From NCBI GenBank assembly GCA_963662765.2, contig CAXXUP010000006.1, forward strand, positions 403,086-467,085: 64,000 bases of DNA, given 5' to 3'. The translations under genes were made by a program, and so were the position numbers. The notes beneath the pieces were generated by a model. The model saw only the letters and a list, made by a program, of their open reading frames with translations, was not told the DNA's origin and ran no database searches. Positions within the stretch are counted from its first letter, which is position 1. Every line of letters starts with the position of its first letter. This DNA is from DATMXT01 sp963662765 (GTDB taxonomy: Bacteria; Bacillota; Clostridia; Oscillospirales; Feifaniaceae). Below, in pieces: positions 16,781 through 25,256 of this stretch.

Positions 16781-19700
16781 ATGGAAAATCAGGAAGGGAA
16801 TCGGAAAACACCCGGTTATTCCGGTGAAGATCTTTTCAATACATACTTTAAAGTGATCCCGGACCTGTTCTTTCTGATGGACGCGCAGGGGTTTATCAGG
16901 GATTACCGCGCCCAAAAGGACTCCAAACTGTATGCCCCGCCCGAGATGTTTTTGGGTAAACGCGCGGCGGACGTTCTTCCGCCGAATGTATCGAGGCTGC
17001 TGGAAAAGTACGCGGGACAGGCACTCCGAGAGCCCGGAATACAGAGGTTCGAATACGACATAGAGACTCCGGCCGGACTGCAGCATTTTGAGTGCAGAAT
17101 GAGCCGGATGGCCGAAACCGAGTTGTTGCTTGCCGTCGTCCGGGATATCACACTAGAGCACAAGGCTGCGCAGGAACTCATTGCCAGTGAGGCCCGTTTT
17201 CGCAACCTGCTCGAAAACGCGCCGTACATTATTTTTATTGCCGATTTGAAGAGGGGGCTTCTCACCTACTGCAACCAAAGGGCAAAAGCCAAGTTCACAT
17301 GCAGTGCCATCAATTATAGCTTAAAGACCTTCGGGCATATTTTCACGAGTCCGAAGGAGTGGAAAGAAATCCTTCGCACGCTGCGTAAAGACGGGGCCAT
17401 TTTTGAGCGGGAAACGACCATGGTGGATGGCGATGGAACCGTGTTCTGGGCCGTATTGTCCGCATCGGTTGTGGAGTATCAAAATGAGCCGGCCGCCATG
17501 ATATCCCTTCGCGATATCACGATGCGAAAAACAACCGAGCACGAACTGGAGACCGAGAAGATAAAACTTGCAGAGCGGATTAAGGAGCAAAATTGCCTGC
17601 AGAATGTTCTCGCCATCACCGGTGACTATACGAGCTCAATGAAAGAGATGCTGCAAAAACTGGTCGGCGTGATAGGCCAGGGCTGGATGTATCCGGACAT
17701 TGCTGAGGTGCAAATAGAGTTTGACGGGAAGAAGTATCAAACGCGGGGGTTCAGAGGCACACCGTGGAGTATGACGGCCGAAAGCCGCAGCTTATCGGGG
17801 GAAACGGTAAAGCTTACGGTCGCATACCTTGAAGAGCGCCCCGAAGAGGACGAGGGGCCGTTTTTGAAGGAGGAGCGGACGCTCCTCGACAACACAGCAA
17901 AACGAATAACCGGCATGGTCGATCACAATGGATTTATCGAGTCCATCCGGGAGCATGAGCAGCTCATGCGGATCATGTTCGAGCACATTGCCGAAAGCAT
18001 CACACTCATCGATCCGCAGACGGCCGAAATGATTTTGTTCAACGACCATGCCGCCGCGTCCCTCGGCTATACAAAAGAGGAATTTGCGAAACTTCGCATT
18101 ATGGATATCGAGGCGTACGAAAAAGAGGATACGATTCTGAAATATCTCGGCAAGGCGAGCCGCGGGAGTCCAGTTTCATTTGAAACGGAGCATCGTCAAA
18201 AAGACGGTGAGACGCAGGTTGTCGAGGTGTCCCTTACGCCCTTAACCTACGGCGGCAGGGCGCTCATTTGCGAGACCTCGCGGGATATCACGGCAGAGAA
18301 AAAGCGAGCTCTTCAAAAACAGGTGCTTGCCGACAATCTGAAGCTGTACAATCGCCTGCTGGGCGAGATCGTCGGTATGGAGGCCGGAATCAACGGGGAC
18401 ATCGATCAGTTTGTCAAAGACATCGCAACATTGCTCGGGGCGGAGCTTTCAGCAGAGCGCGTCTCCGTCTGGAGGCTGAGCGAAGACCAGACAAAGCTTT
18501 CCAGTATCGATTACTATATCGCCGAGACCAAAACGCACCCGGAGGTCGGACCGCTAGACCTTACGGAATTCCCGGTTTTTGACCTGATCTTTCGGTCCAC
18601 GCGCTATGCGGTGATCAATCAGAATTTCGACGATCCGCTGGTTCGAAATCTGGCGGACTACTATCGGAAAATCCGCGGGACCCAATCTTTTTTGCAGTGC
18701 GGCATCATTTCGGCCGGCCGGCCGGTAGGCGTATTCACGGTTTCGTATCAAAAACAGGCGCACGAGTGGCAACCCGACGAAACCGCCTTTTTCCGCCAGG
18801 TGGCGGACCAGATCGGCATGGCTTTTCTCAACCAGAGCAGGATCGACGCGGTGAAGGCACTGGAGGAGAGCGAAGCCTTCCTGAACCGCGCGCAAAAAGT
18901 GGCCAAGACCGGCCACTGGCGTTACAACTATGATACGGACTGTCTGACCTGGTCGAACGAGACCTACCGCATGTTCGGCGTGCCCGTGGGGACGCCTCTC
19001 GACTTCACCCTCTTTATGAACTGCGTCCATCCGGACGATCGGGAGCGGGTCGCGCAGCAATATGCAGCGGCGAGAGAGACCCGCAGTCCGTTCGAGTTGT
19101 TGCACAGGATCGTGGTCGGCGGAGAGATATTCTGGGTGAATGAAATCGTGGAGTTTGACCAAGACCCGAAGAATAGTCTCGTCAGCATGGGGACGGTTCA
19201 GGACATAACCGAAGCCTATCAGAACTTTTTGGAGCTGGAAAACCACAGGAATCACTTGGAAGAGCTGGTCGCTCTTCGAACCAAAGAGCTGCAGAAGGCA
19301 AAGCTTCAGGCTGACAACGCAAGCCAGGCAAAGAGCCTGTTTTTGTCCAACATGAGCCATGAGATCCGCACGCCGATGAACGCCGTCGTCGGCTATGCCC
19401 ACCTGGTGAAAGCCGATCCGCTGACGCCAAAACAGACCGAACAACTCGATAAGCTGACGGATGCGGCGCAGAATTTGCTCGTGATCATCAATGACATTCT
19501 GGACTTTTCGAAAATTGAGGCGAACAAAGTCAGTCTCGATATTCAGGACTTCGAGCCTGCCAGGGTGATTGACCGAACCTGTGCCATCGTTTCGGACCTC
19601 GTTTCGAGGAAAAATCTGAACATGCTGGTCGATATGGGCAACATCCCGCCGATGCTCAGAGGCGATGGCAGCCGGTTTGGGCAGATTTTGCTCAATTTGG

Positions 19701-21307
19701 TCAGCAATGCGGTGAAATTTACCGAAAAAGGCGGCGTTACGATCAAAGGGCGGGTTACGGATAAAACCGAGACCTGCACGACCCTCCGGTTTGATATCAT
19801 CGATACGGGGATCGGGATCGATTCCGCGGACATCCCGCGCCTTTTCAATGCGTTTGAGCAAGCCGACGATTCCACGACGCGCCGCTACGGAGGCACGGGC
19901 CTTGGGCTTGCGATTTCAAAACAGCTGACCGCGTTGATGGGCGGACGGATCGGCGTTACGAGCGAAGTGGGCAAAGGGAGCACGTTCTTTGTCGAAATTC
20001 CGTTTGAGAACACTGCGAAACTGCCCATGAGCGTCGCGCATCTGGAGGCGCTCGAGGGGAAAAAGATCATTGTGATCGACGACTCGCGCGAGGCGAGGGA
20101 GATCATGACGGAGATGCTTTTGCGCTTCGGGTTGTCTGTTGATACCGCTGCTTCGGGAAAAGAAGGGCTTGAAAAACTGAAAAAGTCCTGCGACGAGGGC
20201 GACAGCTATAAATTTATGGTTGTTGATTACAGAATGCCGGATATGAACGGCGTTGAAACCGTGCGAAGAATGAAAGCCATGAATTTGCCTCAGCCTCCTG
20301 AAATTATCATGGTGACGGCATACAGCGCTGATGTGTCGAGCGAAGATATAATGGCGGCCGGCATCAGTGCGCTGCTCGAAAAGCCCGTTACCCCGTCTAG
20401 GCTCAACGATACGCTCACCGAGCTTTTGGGCATAGAAAAATGGAAGAAGTCGTTGAAAAAGACGAAACCGTATGAAGAGGAAATCAAGCGGCGCCTCGGA
20501 GCGCATGTGCTCCTTGTCGAGGATAATCCGATCAATCAGGATGTCACGGTTGAACTGTTGAAAACGGTCGGGATCCATTCGACCATTGCGGAAAACGGGA
20601 AGATCGCAGTCCAGATGGTGCGGGAGACCGCCTTCGACTTAATTTTGATGGATATTCAAATGCCTGTCATGGACGGACTGCAGACGACGAGGGCCATCCG
20701 AAAAATTCGCGGGATGGAGGCCACTCCGATCATCGCAATGACGGCAAACGCGTTTGAAGAAGACCGCCTGAGGTGCATCGAAGCGGGAATGAACGACCAT
20801 GTGGCAAAACCCGTAAAGCCTGAGAATCTTTTCAGCACAATTATTAAGTGGCTGCCGGAGTCCGCGCAGTTGTCCGAAGCGCCGTCGGTGCCGGATGCGG
20901 ATTTAGAAAATCCCGCGCCCGGAGTCGCACCGGCGGTGATGTCCGTCCTTGAGGGCGTCAAAAGGCTCGCAGGCGTTGACATTGAAGTGGGCATGCAGGC
21001 CCTGCGGGGCGATCGCGCGCCCGATATGTCGGTCTGCTCCGGCAATTCTCGGATGGTCATGGCGGCGACGCCGGGCGGATGTCGCCAGCAGCTGGAGTCT
21101 GGGGACTGGGGATGCCCTGTCCCACACGGCGCATGCATTGAAGGGGGTCGCCGGGACCTTAGGGGCTGTGAAAATTCAAAAGCTTTCGGAAAAACTGGAG
21201 CGGCTGGCACTGGAAAAAGGGGACCCTGTACAGATGCAAAAAGGCGTTGCGGATTTGTCGGCGGAGCTGAGCCTTTTGACGCAGGTTTTGGTTTTGGCGC
21301 CCGATAA
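16781..21307 (+). CDS. hybrid sensor histidine kinase, PAS/GAF-rich, Hpt tail frameshifted
   Basis: Order read from the sequence: PAS (about 12-130), PAS (131-255), a GAF-like linker (256-387), PAS (388-510), GAF (515-685), PAS (693-815), coiled coil, HisKA with H-box FLSNMSHEIRTPMN (about 845-910), ATPase domain (NLVSNAVKF, DTGIGI, GTGLGLAI), receiver 1 (VVDYRMPDMNG), receiver 2 (LMDIQMPVMDG). There is no membrane segment, so it is a cytosolic sensor. An Hpt domain should follow, but from about 21,010 the reading shifts and the last 100 residues of this frame are nonsense. GGAGG precedes the ATG. It probably feeds the HD-GYP regulator upstream. Confidence 0.9.
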   Translation: MENQEGNRKTPGYSGEDLFNTYFKVIPDLFFLMDAQGFIRDYRAQKDSKLYAPPEMFLGKRAADVLPPNVSRLLEKYAGQALREPGIQRFEYDIETPAGLQHFECRMSRMAETELLLAVVRDITLEHKAAQELIASEARFRNLLENAPYIIFIADLKRGLLTYCNQRAKAKFTCSAINYSLKTFGHIFTSPKEWKEILRTLRKDGAIFERETTMVDGDGTVFWAVLSASVVEYQNEPAAMISLRDITMRKTTEHELETEKIKLAERIKEQNCLQNVLAITGDYTSSMKEMLQKLVGVIGQGWMYPDIAEVQIEFDGKKYQTRGFRGTPWSMTAESRSLSGETVKLTVAYLEERPEEDEGPFLKEERTLLDNTAKRITGMVDHNGFIESIREHEQLMRIMFEHIAESITLIDPQTAEMILFNDHAAASLGYTKEEFAKLRIMDIEAYEKEDTILKYLGKASRGSPVSFETEHRQKDGETQVVEVSLTPLTYGGRALICETSRDITAEKKRALQKQVLADNLKLYNRLLGEIVGMEAGINGDIDQFVKDIATLLGAELSAERVSVWRLSEDQTKLSSIDYYIAETKTHPEVGPLDLTEFPVFDLIFRSTRYAVINQNFDDPLVRNLADYYRKIRGTQSFLQCGIISAGRPVGVFTVSYQKQAHEWQPDETAFFRQVADQIGMAFLNQSRIDAVKALEESEAFLNRAQKVAKTGHWRYNYDTDCLTWSNETYRMFGVPVGTPLDFTLFMNCVHPDDRERVAQQYAAARETRSPFELLHRIVVGGEIFWVNEIVEFDQDPKNSLVSMGTVQDITEAYQNFLELENHRNHLEELVALRTKELQKAKLQADNASQAKSLFLSNMSHEIRTPMNAVVGYAHLVKADPLTPKQTEQLDKLTDAAQNLLVIINDILDFSKIEANKVSLDIQDFEPARVIDRTCAIVSDLVSRKNLNMLVDMGNIPPMLRGDGSRFGQILLNLVSNAVKFTEKGGVTIKGRVTDKTETCTTLRFDIIDTGIGIDSADIPRLFNAFEQADDSTTRRYGGTGLGLAISKQLTALMGGRIGVTSEVGKGSTFFVEIPFENTAKLPMSVAHLEALEGKKIIVIDDSREAREIMTEMLLRFGLSVDTAASGKEGLEKLKKSCDEGDSYKFMVVDYRMPDMNGVETVRRMKAMNLPQPPEIIMVTAYSADVSSEDIMAAGISALLEKPVTPSRLNDTLTELLGIEKWKKSLKKTKPYEEEIKRRLGAHVLLVEDNPINQDVTVELLKTVGIHSTIAENGKIAVQMVRETAFDLILMDIQMPVMDGLQTTRAIRKIRGMEATPIIAMTANAFEEDRLRCIEAGMNDHVAKPVKPENLFSTIIKWLPESAQLSEAPSVPDADLENPAPGVAPAVMSVLEGVKRLAGVDIEVGMQALRGDRAPDMSVCSGNSRMVMAATPGGCRQQLESGDWGCPVPHGACIEGGRRDLRGCENSKAFGKTGAAGTGKRGPCTDAKRRCGFVGGAEPFDAGFGFGAR

Positions 21308-21552
21308 AAGCGGGCGGCACAAAGGCATCCCCGGTTACAGCCGAGGACAAGGCGGAAGCCGGAAAAATATTGGAGCAGATGAAAACGCTGCTCCAAAGTC
21401 GCGATACCGCAGTCAACGATTTGGTGGATGAATCAAAGGATATTCTGCTCAAAGTGGGTGGAGAGGCGGCGGGGCTTTTGGATAAACAAATTCAAGACTA
21501 CGATTATAAAGAGGCGCAAAAGACCCTGGAGAAGATCAAAGCCACATTCTGA
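21005..21552 (+). pseudogene. frameshifted Hpt domain of the hybrid kinase
   Basis: Recognisable Hpt sequence is spread over several frames: YVGLLRQFSDGHGGDAGRM near 21,025, RQQLESGDW near 21,085, the phospho-His motif HTAHALKGVAGTLGA near 21,130, then a last frame from about 21,330 (ASPVTAEDKAEAGKILEQM) running to TGA at 21,552. At least three single-base shifts in G/C runs are needed to join them. Either the phosphorelay output is broken or the read quality is poor here. Confidence 0.75.
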
Positions 21553-21567
21553 CCGGAATAACGAAAA

Positions 21568-21604
21568 AGGCACAGCGGGCGTCAGTGCCCGCTGTGCTTT
21601 TCTT
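21568..21604. terminator. convergent terminator
   Basis: GCACAGCGGGC (21570-21580) pairs with 21587-21597, flanked by A and T runs. It serves the kinase gene and overlaps the 3' end of yjdF. Confidence 0.85.
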
Positions 21605-22001
21605 TTTGCTTTTGCTGACGCAGTTCAAACTTGCGTTCTTTTTGAGCTTCCCGCAGCACGCGAGAGTGGACTTTACGCTCGGTTTTCCCATGTTCTTGCA
21701 TAAGCTTAAGTGCCTGCTGCGCCTTTGTCCCGGTTCCCGTGTCAGCGATTTGCCTGCTGATCATGCGCTGCATCCGCTTGGGGTTCATGCATGTAGCGGG
21801 AGGCGCCCCTGCCTTGACAGGTGGGCTGAACTTGAGCGTTTGCCAGTTTTTCAGTATGAAGTCATAGACGTCGTAATCTTTCGGCTCGGCGCCGAATGTG
21901 ATTTTGCAGACTTCATACCGCCCGTCCGCCTCCCGCTCAATGAGCCCTATCCAAAACGGGTCCTCAAACGAGATGGTAAGTTTGGATGTTGCTTCCTCCA
22001 T
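21582..22001 (-). CDS. yjdF: YjdF family protein (DUF2992)
   Basis: The 139 residues match YjdF/DUF2992: LTISFEDPFWIGLIERE at the start, ITFGAEPKDYDVYDFIL in the middle, and a strongly basic C-terminal helix rich in Lys, Arg and Gln. The protein is cytosolic and of unknown biochemistry; its mRNA normally carries an azaaromatic-binding riboswitch, which is present here. AAAGGAGG precedes the ATG at a good distance. Expression is probably induced by toxic or signalling azaaromatics. Confidence 0.92.
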   Translation of the reverse strand: MEEATSKLTISFEDPFWIGLIEREADGRYEVCKITFGAEPKDYDVYDFILKNWQTLKFSPPVKAGAPPATCMNPKRMQRMISRQIADTGTGTKAQQALKLMQEHGKTERKVHSRVLREAQKERKFELRQQKQKEKHSGH

Positions 22002-22006
22002 GGGAT

Positions 22007-22014
22007 CCTCCTTT
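22007..22014 (-). promoter_or_regulatory. yjdF ribosome binding site (sequestrable)
   Basis: AAAGGAGG on the minus strand. The complementary CCTCCTTT at 22042-22049 lies inside the aptamer, an 8-base perfect match that could hide this site in the ligand-free RNA. Confidence 0.75.
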
Positions 22015-22022
22015 TAGGTGAT

Positions 22023-22115
22023 CTGCAAAGAACGGACAACCAAAGGAGGCAGGTTACTGACGGCATTTTTTGCCGCTCCCGGACTACCGGCCGGGACGTG
22101 TTTTTATCTTTGCAG
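22023..22115 (-). ncRNA. yjdF riboswitch (azaaromatic aptamer)
   Basis: On the minus strand the RNA is closed by CTGCAAAG (22108-22115) pairing with CTTTGCAG (22023-22030). Inside are a CCCGG/CCGGG stem, a GCGGCA/TGCCGT stem and conserved-looking single strands (AAAAACACGT, GTCAGTAACCTGCC). This matches my recollection of the yjdF motif and it sits directly before yjdF. The aptamer contains the anti-Shine-Dalgarno CCTCCTTT, so translational control is the likely mechanism. Confidence 0.88.
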
Positions 22116-22119
22116 GATA

Positions 22120-22147
22120 ATTTTAACACTGTAGATGATTACGTCAA
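22120..22147 (-). promoter_or_regulatory. promoter of yjdF
   Basis: Minus strand TTGACG (22142-22147), 16-base spacer, TAAAAT (22120-22125). Transcription would start at the base of the riboswitch. Confidence 0.75.
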
Positions 22148-22189
22148 GTGAGATATGTAAAAATATAGTTATATTTTGTTGATTTTTCA

Positions 22190-22219
22190 TTACAAACTGC
22201 TTTGATTATGTGATATAAT
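22190..22219 (+). promoter_or_regulatory. promoter of the diguanylate cyclase gene
   Basis: TTACAA (22190-22195), 18-base spacer, TATAAT (22214-22219), in an AT-rich region before the ATG at 22262. Confidence 0.55.
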
Positions 22220-22261
22220 TATTTTAAATAATCTGATATCCTGACAAGAAGGAGACCCTGT

Positions 22262-23410
22262 ATGTTTTCAGCAGCCTATCTTTGCATCTGTCTGTACTCC
22301 ATGCTTGTACTCGGTTTTCTTTTTTTCATGGAAAACCGCCGCCGCAACGCGCGCTCCGGAAATGAGCGATACTTCCTGCTCATGCTTGTCATCGCGCTGC
22401 TTTCATTTGTAGCGGATATCATGAGCAGCTTATATGCGGGGCCGGAGTGGTTTTTCCCATTTGCCGCTGCGGGAAATTACATTGAGATCCTGCTCAACAC
22501 ATCGCTCATTCCGATTTTTTATTGGTATATCTGCGAGCAGATTCCATCCCTCAATAAGGCCGTGCGCAACAGGCTGAGCCGGCTCCTTTGGATGATGACG
22601 GCCCTCTGTGTGGCGCTGGGTATCTACAACATCTTTTCGGGGCAAATTTTCTATTTCGACAGCGCGCATCTGTATCACCGCGGCCCGTTCTTTATTTTCC
22701 CGATGTTGATACTCCTTGCCATGATGCTGATTGTCGAAGGGTTCTTAGTCAGCCAAAGGGAAAAAATCGAGGCCAAATACTACAAGTCGCTGCTGTTTTT
22801 TCTTATTTTTCCGCTGATCGGGTGGGCGCTGCAGTGCTTTATATTCGGCCTGCCGTTTTCGCTCCTCGGCATCACCTTTGCAGCGCTTGTACTGTTTACG
22901 AATATCCAAAACCGCAATATGGACAAGGACTATCTGACGGGGGCGTTCAATCGGCAGACGCTTGACCGCTATATGCAGCATAAGATCAATGCCGCTACCC
23001 GCCAAAAGACCTTTTCTGCGATTTTGCTCGACATTGATCAGTTCAAGGAGATCAACGACAACTTCGGCCATTTTGAAGGGGACACGGCACTCATCAACAC
23101 AGTTTCCCTGCTGCGAAGTTCGGTGAGCCCGGCCGATTTCATCGCGCGGTACGGCGGAGATGAGTTTTGCGTGATCCTTGAAAGCGACGACCCCAAGACG
23201 GTGGGGGAGACGATACGAAAAATCAACAGTAGTCTTTCCGATTTCAATAAAGGCGAAAACAAGCCGTATCGGCTCAGATTCAGCATGGGCTGCGCAATTT
23301 ATGACCGCTCGGTAGGGGATAGCGCCCAGTCGTTTTTAAGGGTGATCGATCAAAAGATGTATCGGAATAAGACTTCCCACAAGGCGGCCGCCCACATTCG
23401 GGTGGGATAG
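22262..23410 (+). CDS. membrane diguanylate cyclase (GGDEF)
   Basis: The 382 residues hold about six to seven membrane helices (residues 1-215, a 7TM-type sensor region) and a C-terminal GGDEF domain (about 222-375) with DYLTGAFNRQT, the metal site LLDIDQFKEIND and an intact RYGGDEF active-site loop. It makes cyclic di-GMP at the membrane. No RxxD inhibitory site is obvious just before GGDEF. AGAAGGAG precedes the ATG. It ends in TAG at the natural end of the domain. It opposes the HD-GYP hydrolase encoded upstream. Confidence 0.92.
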   Translation: MFSAAYLCICLYSMLVLGFLFFMENRRRNARSGNERYFLLMLVIALLSFVADIMSSLYAGPEWFFPFAAAGNYIEILLNTSLIPIFYWYICEQIPSLNKAVRNRLSRLLWMMTALCVALGIYNIFSGQIFYFDSAHLYHRGPFFIFPMLILLAMMLIVEGFLVSQREKIEAKYYKSLLFFLIFPLIGWALQCFIFGLPFSLLGITFAALVLFTNIQNRNMDKDYLTGAFNRQTLDRYMQHKINAATRQKTFSAILLDIDQFKEINDNFGHFEGDTALINTVSLLRSSVSPADFIARYGGDEFCVILESDDPKTVGETIRKINSSLSDFNKGENKPYRLRFSMGCAIYDRSVGDSAQSFLRVIDQKMYRNKTSHKAAAHIRVG

Positions 23411-23497
23411 AGGACACTGAAAAGTTTGGCCGATAGGGCGATTTTGGTGTGGGCATATTAAACAAACTTGTTTATAAATCGCTGTCTCTCTCGCGTA

Positions 23498-23534
23498 AAA
23501 AGCCCTTTGAAAACGAACGTTTTCAAAGGGCTTT
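23498..23534. terminator. bidirectional terminator
   Basis: AAAGCCCTTTGAAAACG at 23498-23514 pairs perfectly with 23518-23534 around a 3-base loop. Confidence 0.9.
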
Positions 23535-23562
23535 GTTGATATTGGCTGCCACTGTCGCTCGT

Positions 23563-24126
23563 CTACTGCGCCTGCCTGCGGCTGCGCAGAAAATTTTGGA
23601 GACGCGCCGCGCTTATGACGCCAAGGTATCCCATGAGGGCGCCGACCAAGATACCGGCCAGAATGTCGGACGGATAATGCACATAGAGATAGAGTCTTGA
23701 AAACGAGATGAGGAGTGCGAGGACAAAAGCCGGAATCCAGAGCCTTCGGCGGCTGAAATAGAGGGCGAAGGTCGCTGCGAAGGAGGCCGCCGTATGTCCG
23801 GACGGGAAAGAGTAGTCGGTGGGCCGTTTGATGAGAAGCTGCACAGCCCTGTTCACATCGAAGGGTCGGATGCGGCCGACAAGGGGCTTTAAAATCAGGT
23901 TGCAGACGACGACGTCCAAAATGAGCGCAAGCAGCATGGCGGCGCCCACCCACCGGGTTTGGCGCGAGACGAGGAGGATGGCGGCAAGGGCAATCCAAAT
24001 GAGGCCCCCGTTGCCAAGCACCGTGATGATCGGCATGAGAAAATCGAGCAGCTCACTGCGAAAATGTCCGTAGATAAAATTCAAGACGGTAAAGTCAAAC
24101 GTCAGCACATGAATGCCTCCCATCAC
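23563..24126 (-). CDS. PAP2-family phosphatase
   Basis: The 187 residues with about five membrane helices carry the three PAP2 phosphatase motifs: KPLVGRIRP, the PSGHT motif in YSFPSGHTAAS, and SRLYLYVHYPSDILAG. Such enzymes dephosphorylate lipid phosphates at the outer membrane face; undecaprenyl-pyrophosphate recycling (BcrC-like) is the usual role in Firmicutes. The first ATG pair at 24,126 is used; the start is not strongly decided by a ribosome site. It lies immediately downstream of the 41-bp hairpin array. Confidence 0.9.
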   Translation of the reverse strand: MMGGIHVLTFDFTVLNFIYGHFRSELLDFLMPIITVLGNGGLIWIALAAILLVSRQTRWVGAAMLLALILDVVVCNLILKPLVGRIRPFDVNRAVQLLIKRPTDYSFPSGHTAASFAATFALYFSRRRLWIPAFVLALLISFSRLYLYVHYPSDILAGILVGALMGYLGVISAARLQNFLRSRRQAQ

Positions 24127-24170
24127 ACGATTTAAACGCGTTCTTCGCGTGTCGATTCAAACGTGCCCCC

Positions 24171-24413
24171 CGCGCATTGGGGCGGGGAGTGCCGATTATC
24201 ATACAAAGTCCCGCGCATTGGGGCGGGGAGTGCCGATTATCATACAAAGTCCCGCGCATTGGGGCGGGGAGTGCCGATTATCATACAAAGTCCCGCGCAC
24301 TGGGGCGGGGAGTGCCGGTTATCATACAAAGTCCCGCGCACTGGGGCGGGGAGTGCCGATTATCATATAAAGCCCCGCGCATTGGGGCGGGGCATTCTTT
24401 TTTTGGGGGGCCC
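24171..24413. repeat. six-copy 41-bp tandem hairpin array
   Basis: Units start at 24171, 24212, 24253, 24294, 24335 and 24376, exactly 41 bases apart and nearly identical. Each contains a CCCCGC/GGGGCGGGG-type hairpin followed on the minus strand by a short T-rich stretch (TTTGTATGAT). The last unit (24372-24410) is a clear terminator, GCCCCGC and GCGGGGC with a T run on the plus side. The array lies in the 3' region of the gene at 24414-24947 and before the PAP2 gene. Open frames through it are repeat artefacts. Confidence 0.88.
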
Positions 24414-24947
24414 TCAGACGCTCGCCGTCCGAAGGTTTCGGTATTCCAGCAAGGTTAAGACGACCATGACGCTGTCGCAAACCGTAAACAGCAAGAGAAT
24501 CATGGACCCCGTCCTCATGTATCGGTAGACCTGACAGGCGATGAAAAACATTAAAAAGACGGCGGTGAGGGGATATGCCCAAAGCTTTTTGCGCCACAGC
24601 AGGAACACGAGGACGAAACGGATTATCCCATGCGAAAATAAATAAAACAGGGCAAAGTGCTGGGTGCCTATTGAAAAGCTGTCGCTGAGTGTCATAAGGA
24701 AATTGGCGAACCGAGGGATCGGGTCCTTTGAAAGCTGATGTCTTGTCAAAAACTGCGTGATGTCACAAAGGCGGCTGGGCGTGAGAAAGAGCATGAGCAC
24801 ACCGCCGACAAGCTGCACAAGACCGTGGATGGCCTTAAAAAGCAGCCCGATTTCGAAACCGACGTGGACGATCTCTTTGGCCTCTTCGCTCTCTATGATC
24901 TCCGAATTGATCGCCTCAATTCGCTTCCTCGCAGATACAACTTTCAA
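24414..24947 (-). CDS. DUF2127-like membrane protein
   Basis: I start the gene at TTG 24,947 (177 residues) because AGGAGG lies 8 bases upstream; a longer frame to 25,052 has no ribosome site. The sequence has an N-terminal charged helix, then four hydrophobic segments, with FEIGLLFKAIHGLVQLVGGVLM and ALFYLFSHGIIRFVLV typical of DUF2127 inner-membrane proteins. Function is unknown. A promoter is visible upstream at 25,072-25,100. Confidence 0.75.
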   Translation of the reverse strand: MKVVSARKRIEAINSEIIESEEAKEIVHVGFEIGLLFKAIHGLVQLVGGVLMLFLTPSRLCDITQFLTRHQLSKDPIPRFANFLMTLSDSFSIGTQHFALFYLFSHGIIRFVLVFLLWRKKLWAYPLTAVFLMFFIACQVYRYMRTGSMILLLFTVCDSVMVVLTLLEYRNLRTASV

Positions 24948-25071
24948 ACGTTTGGTCCTCCTGCTATGTGTTACTGGGGTTATTTGCGCATGTCCGTTTG
25001 GACCTGCCGGTCCGCGCGCATCGTATGGACCTCGCTTCTTGGCCTGTGTCAAACACAGCGCAGCACTTGCT

Positions 25072-25100
25072 ATGTTATTTTATTTGACACGAAATGTCAA
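25072..25100 (-). promoter_or_regulatory. promoter of the DUF2127-like gene
   Basis: Minus strand TTGACA (25095-25100), 17-base spacer, TAACAT (25072-25077). Confidence 0.6.
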
Positions 25101-25256
25101 GAAACGACATGAAATTCGTTTTGATGGGTTGCCCCGCCTCGCCGCTTGTGCCTTAGAAGATTGACGGACTTTTTTTAGGGTGTTGCAATGACGATATGTC
25201 ATTTTTATAATTCGATAAAAAAGCCTAGGATGCGCGGCGGGAATGGAGGCGATGCG

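Noticed and set aside
24171..24413. CRISPR-like array
   Set aside because: Units are contiguous tandem copies with no unique spacers and no cas genes nearby.
24113..24528. Open frames of 85-121 codons running through the 41-bp repeats
   Set aside because: A 41-base period without stops opens all frames; the repeat, not coding, explains them. No ribosome sites and no protein family.
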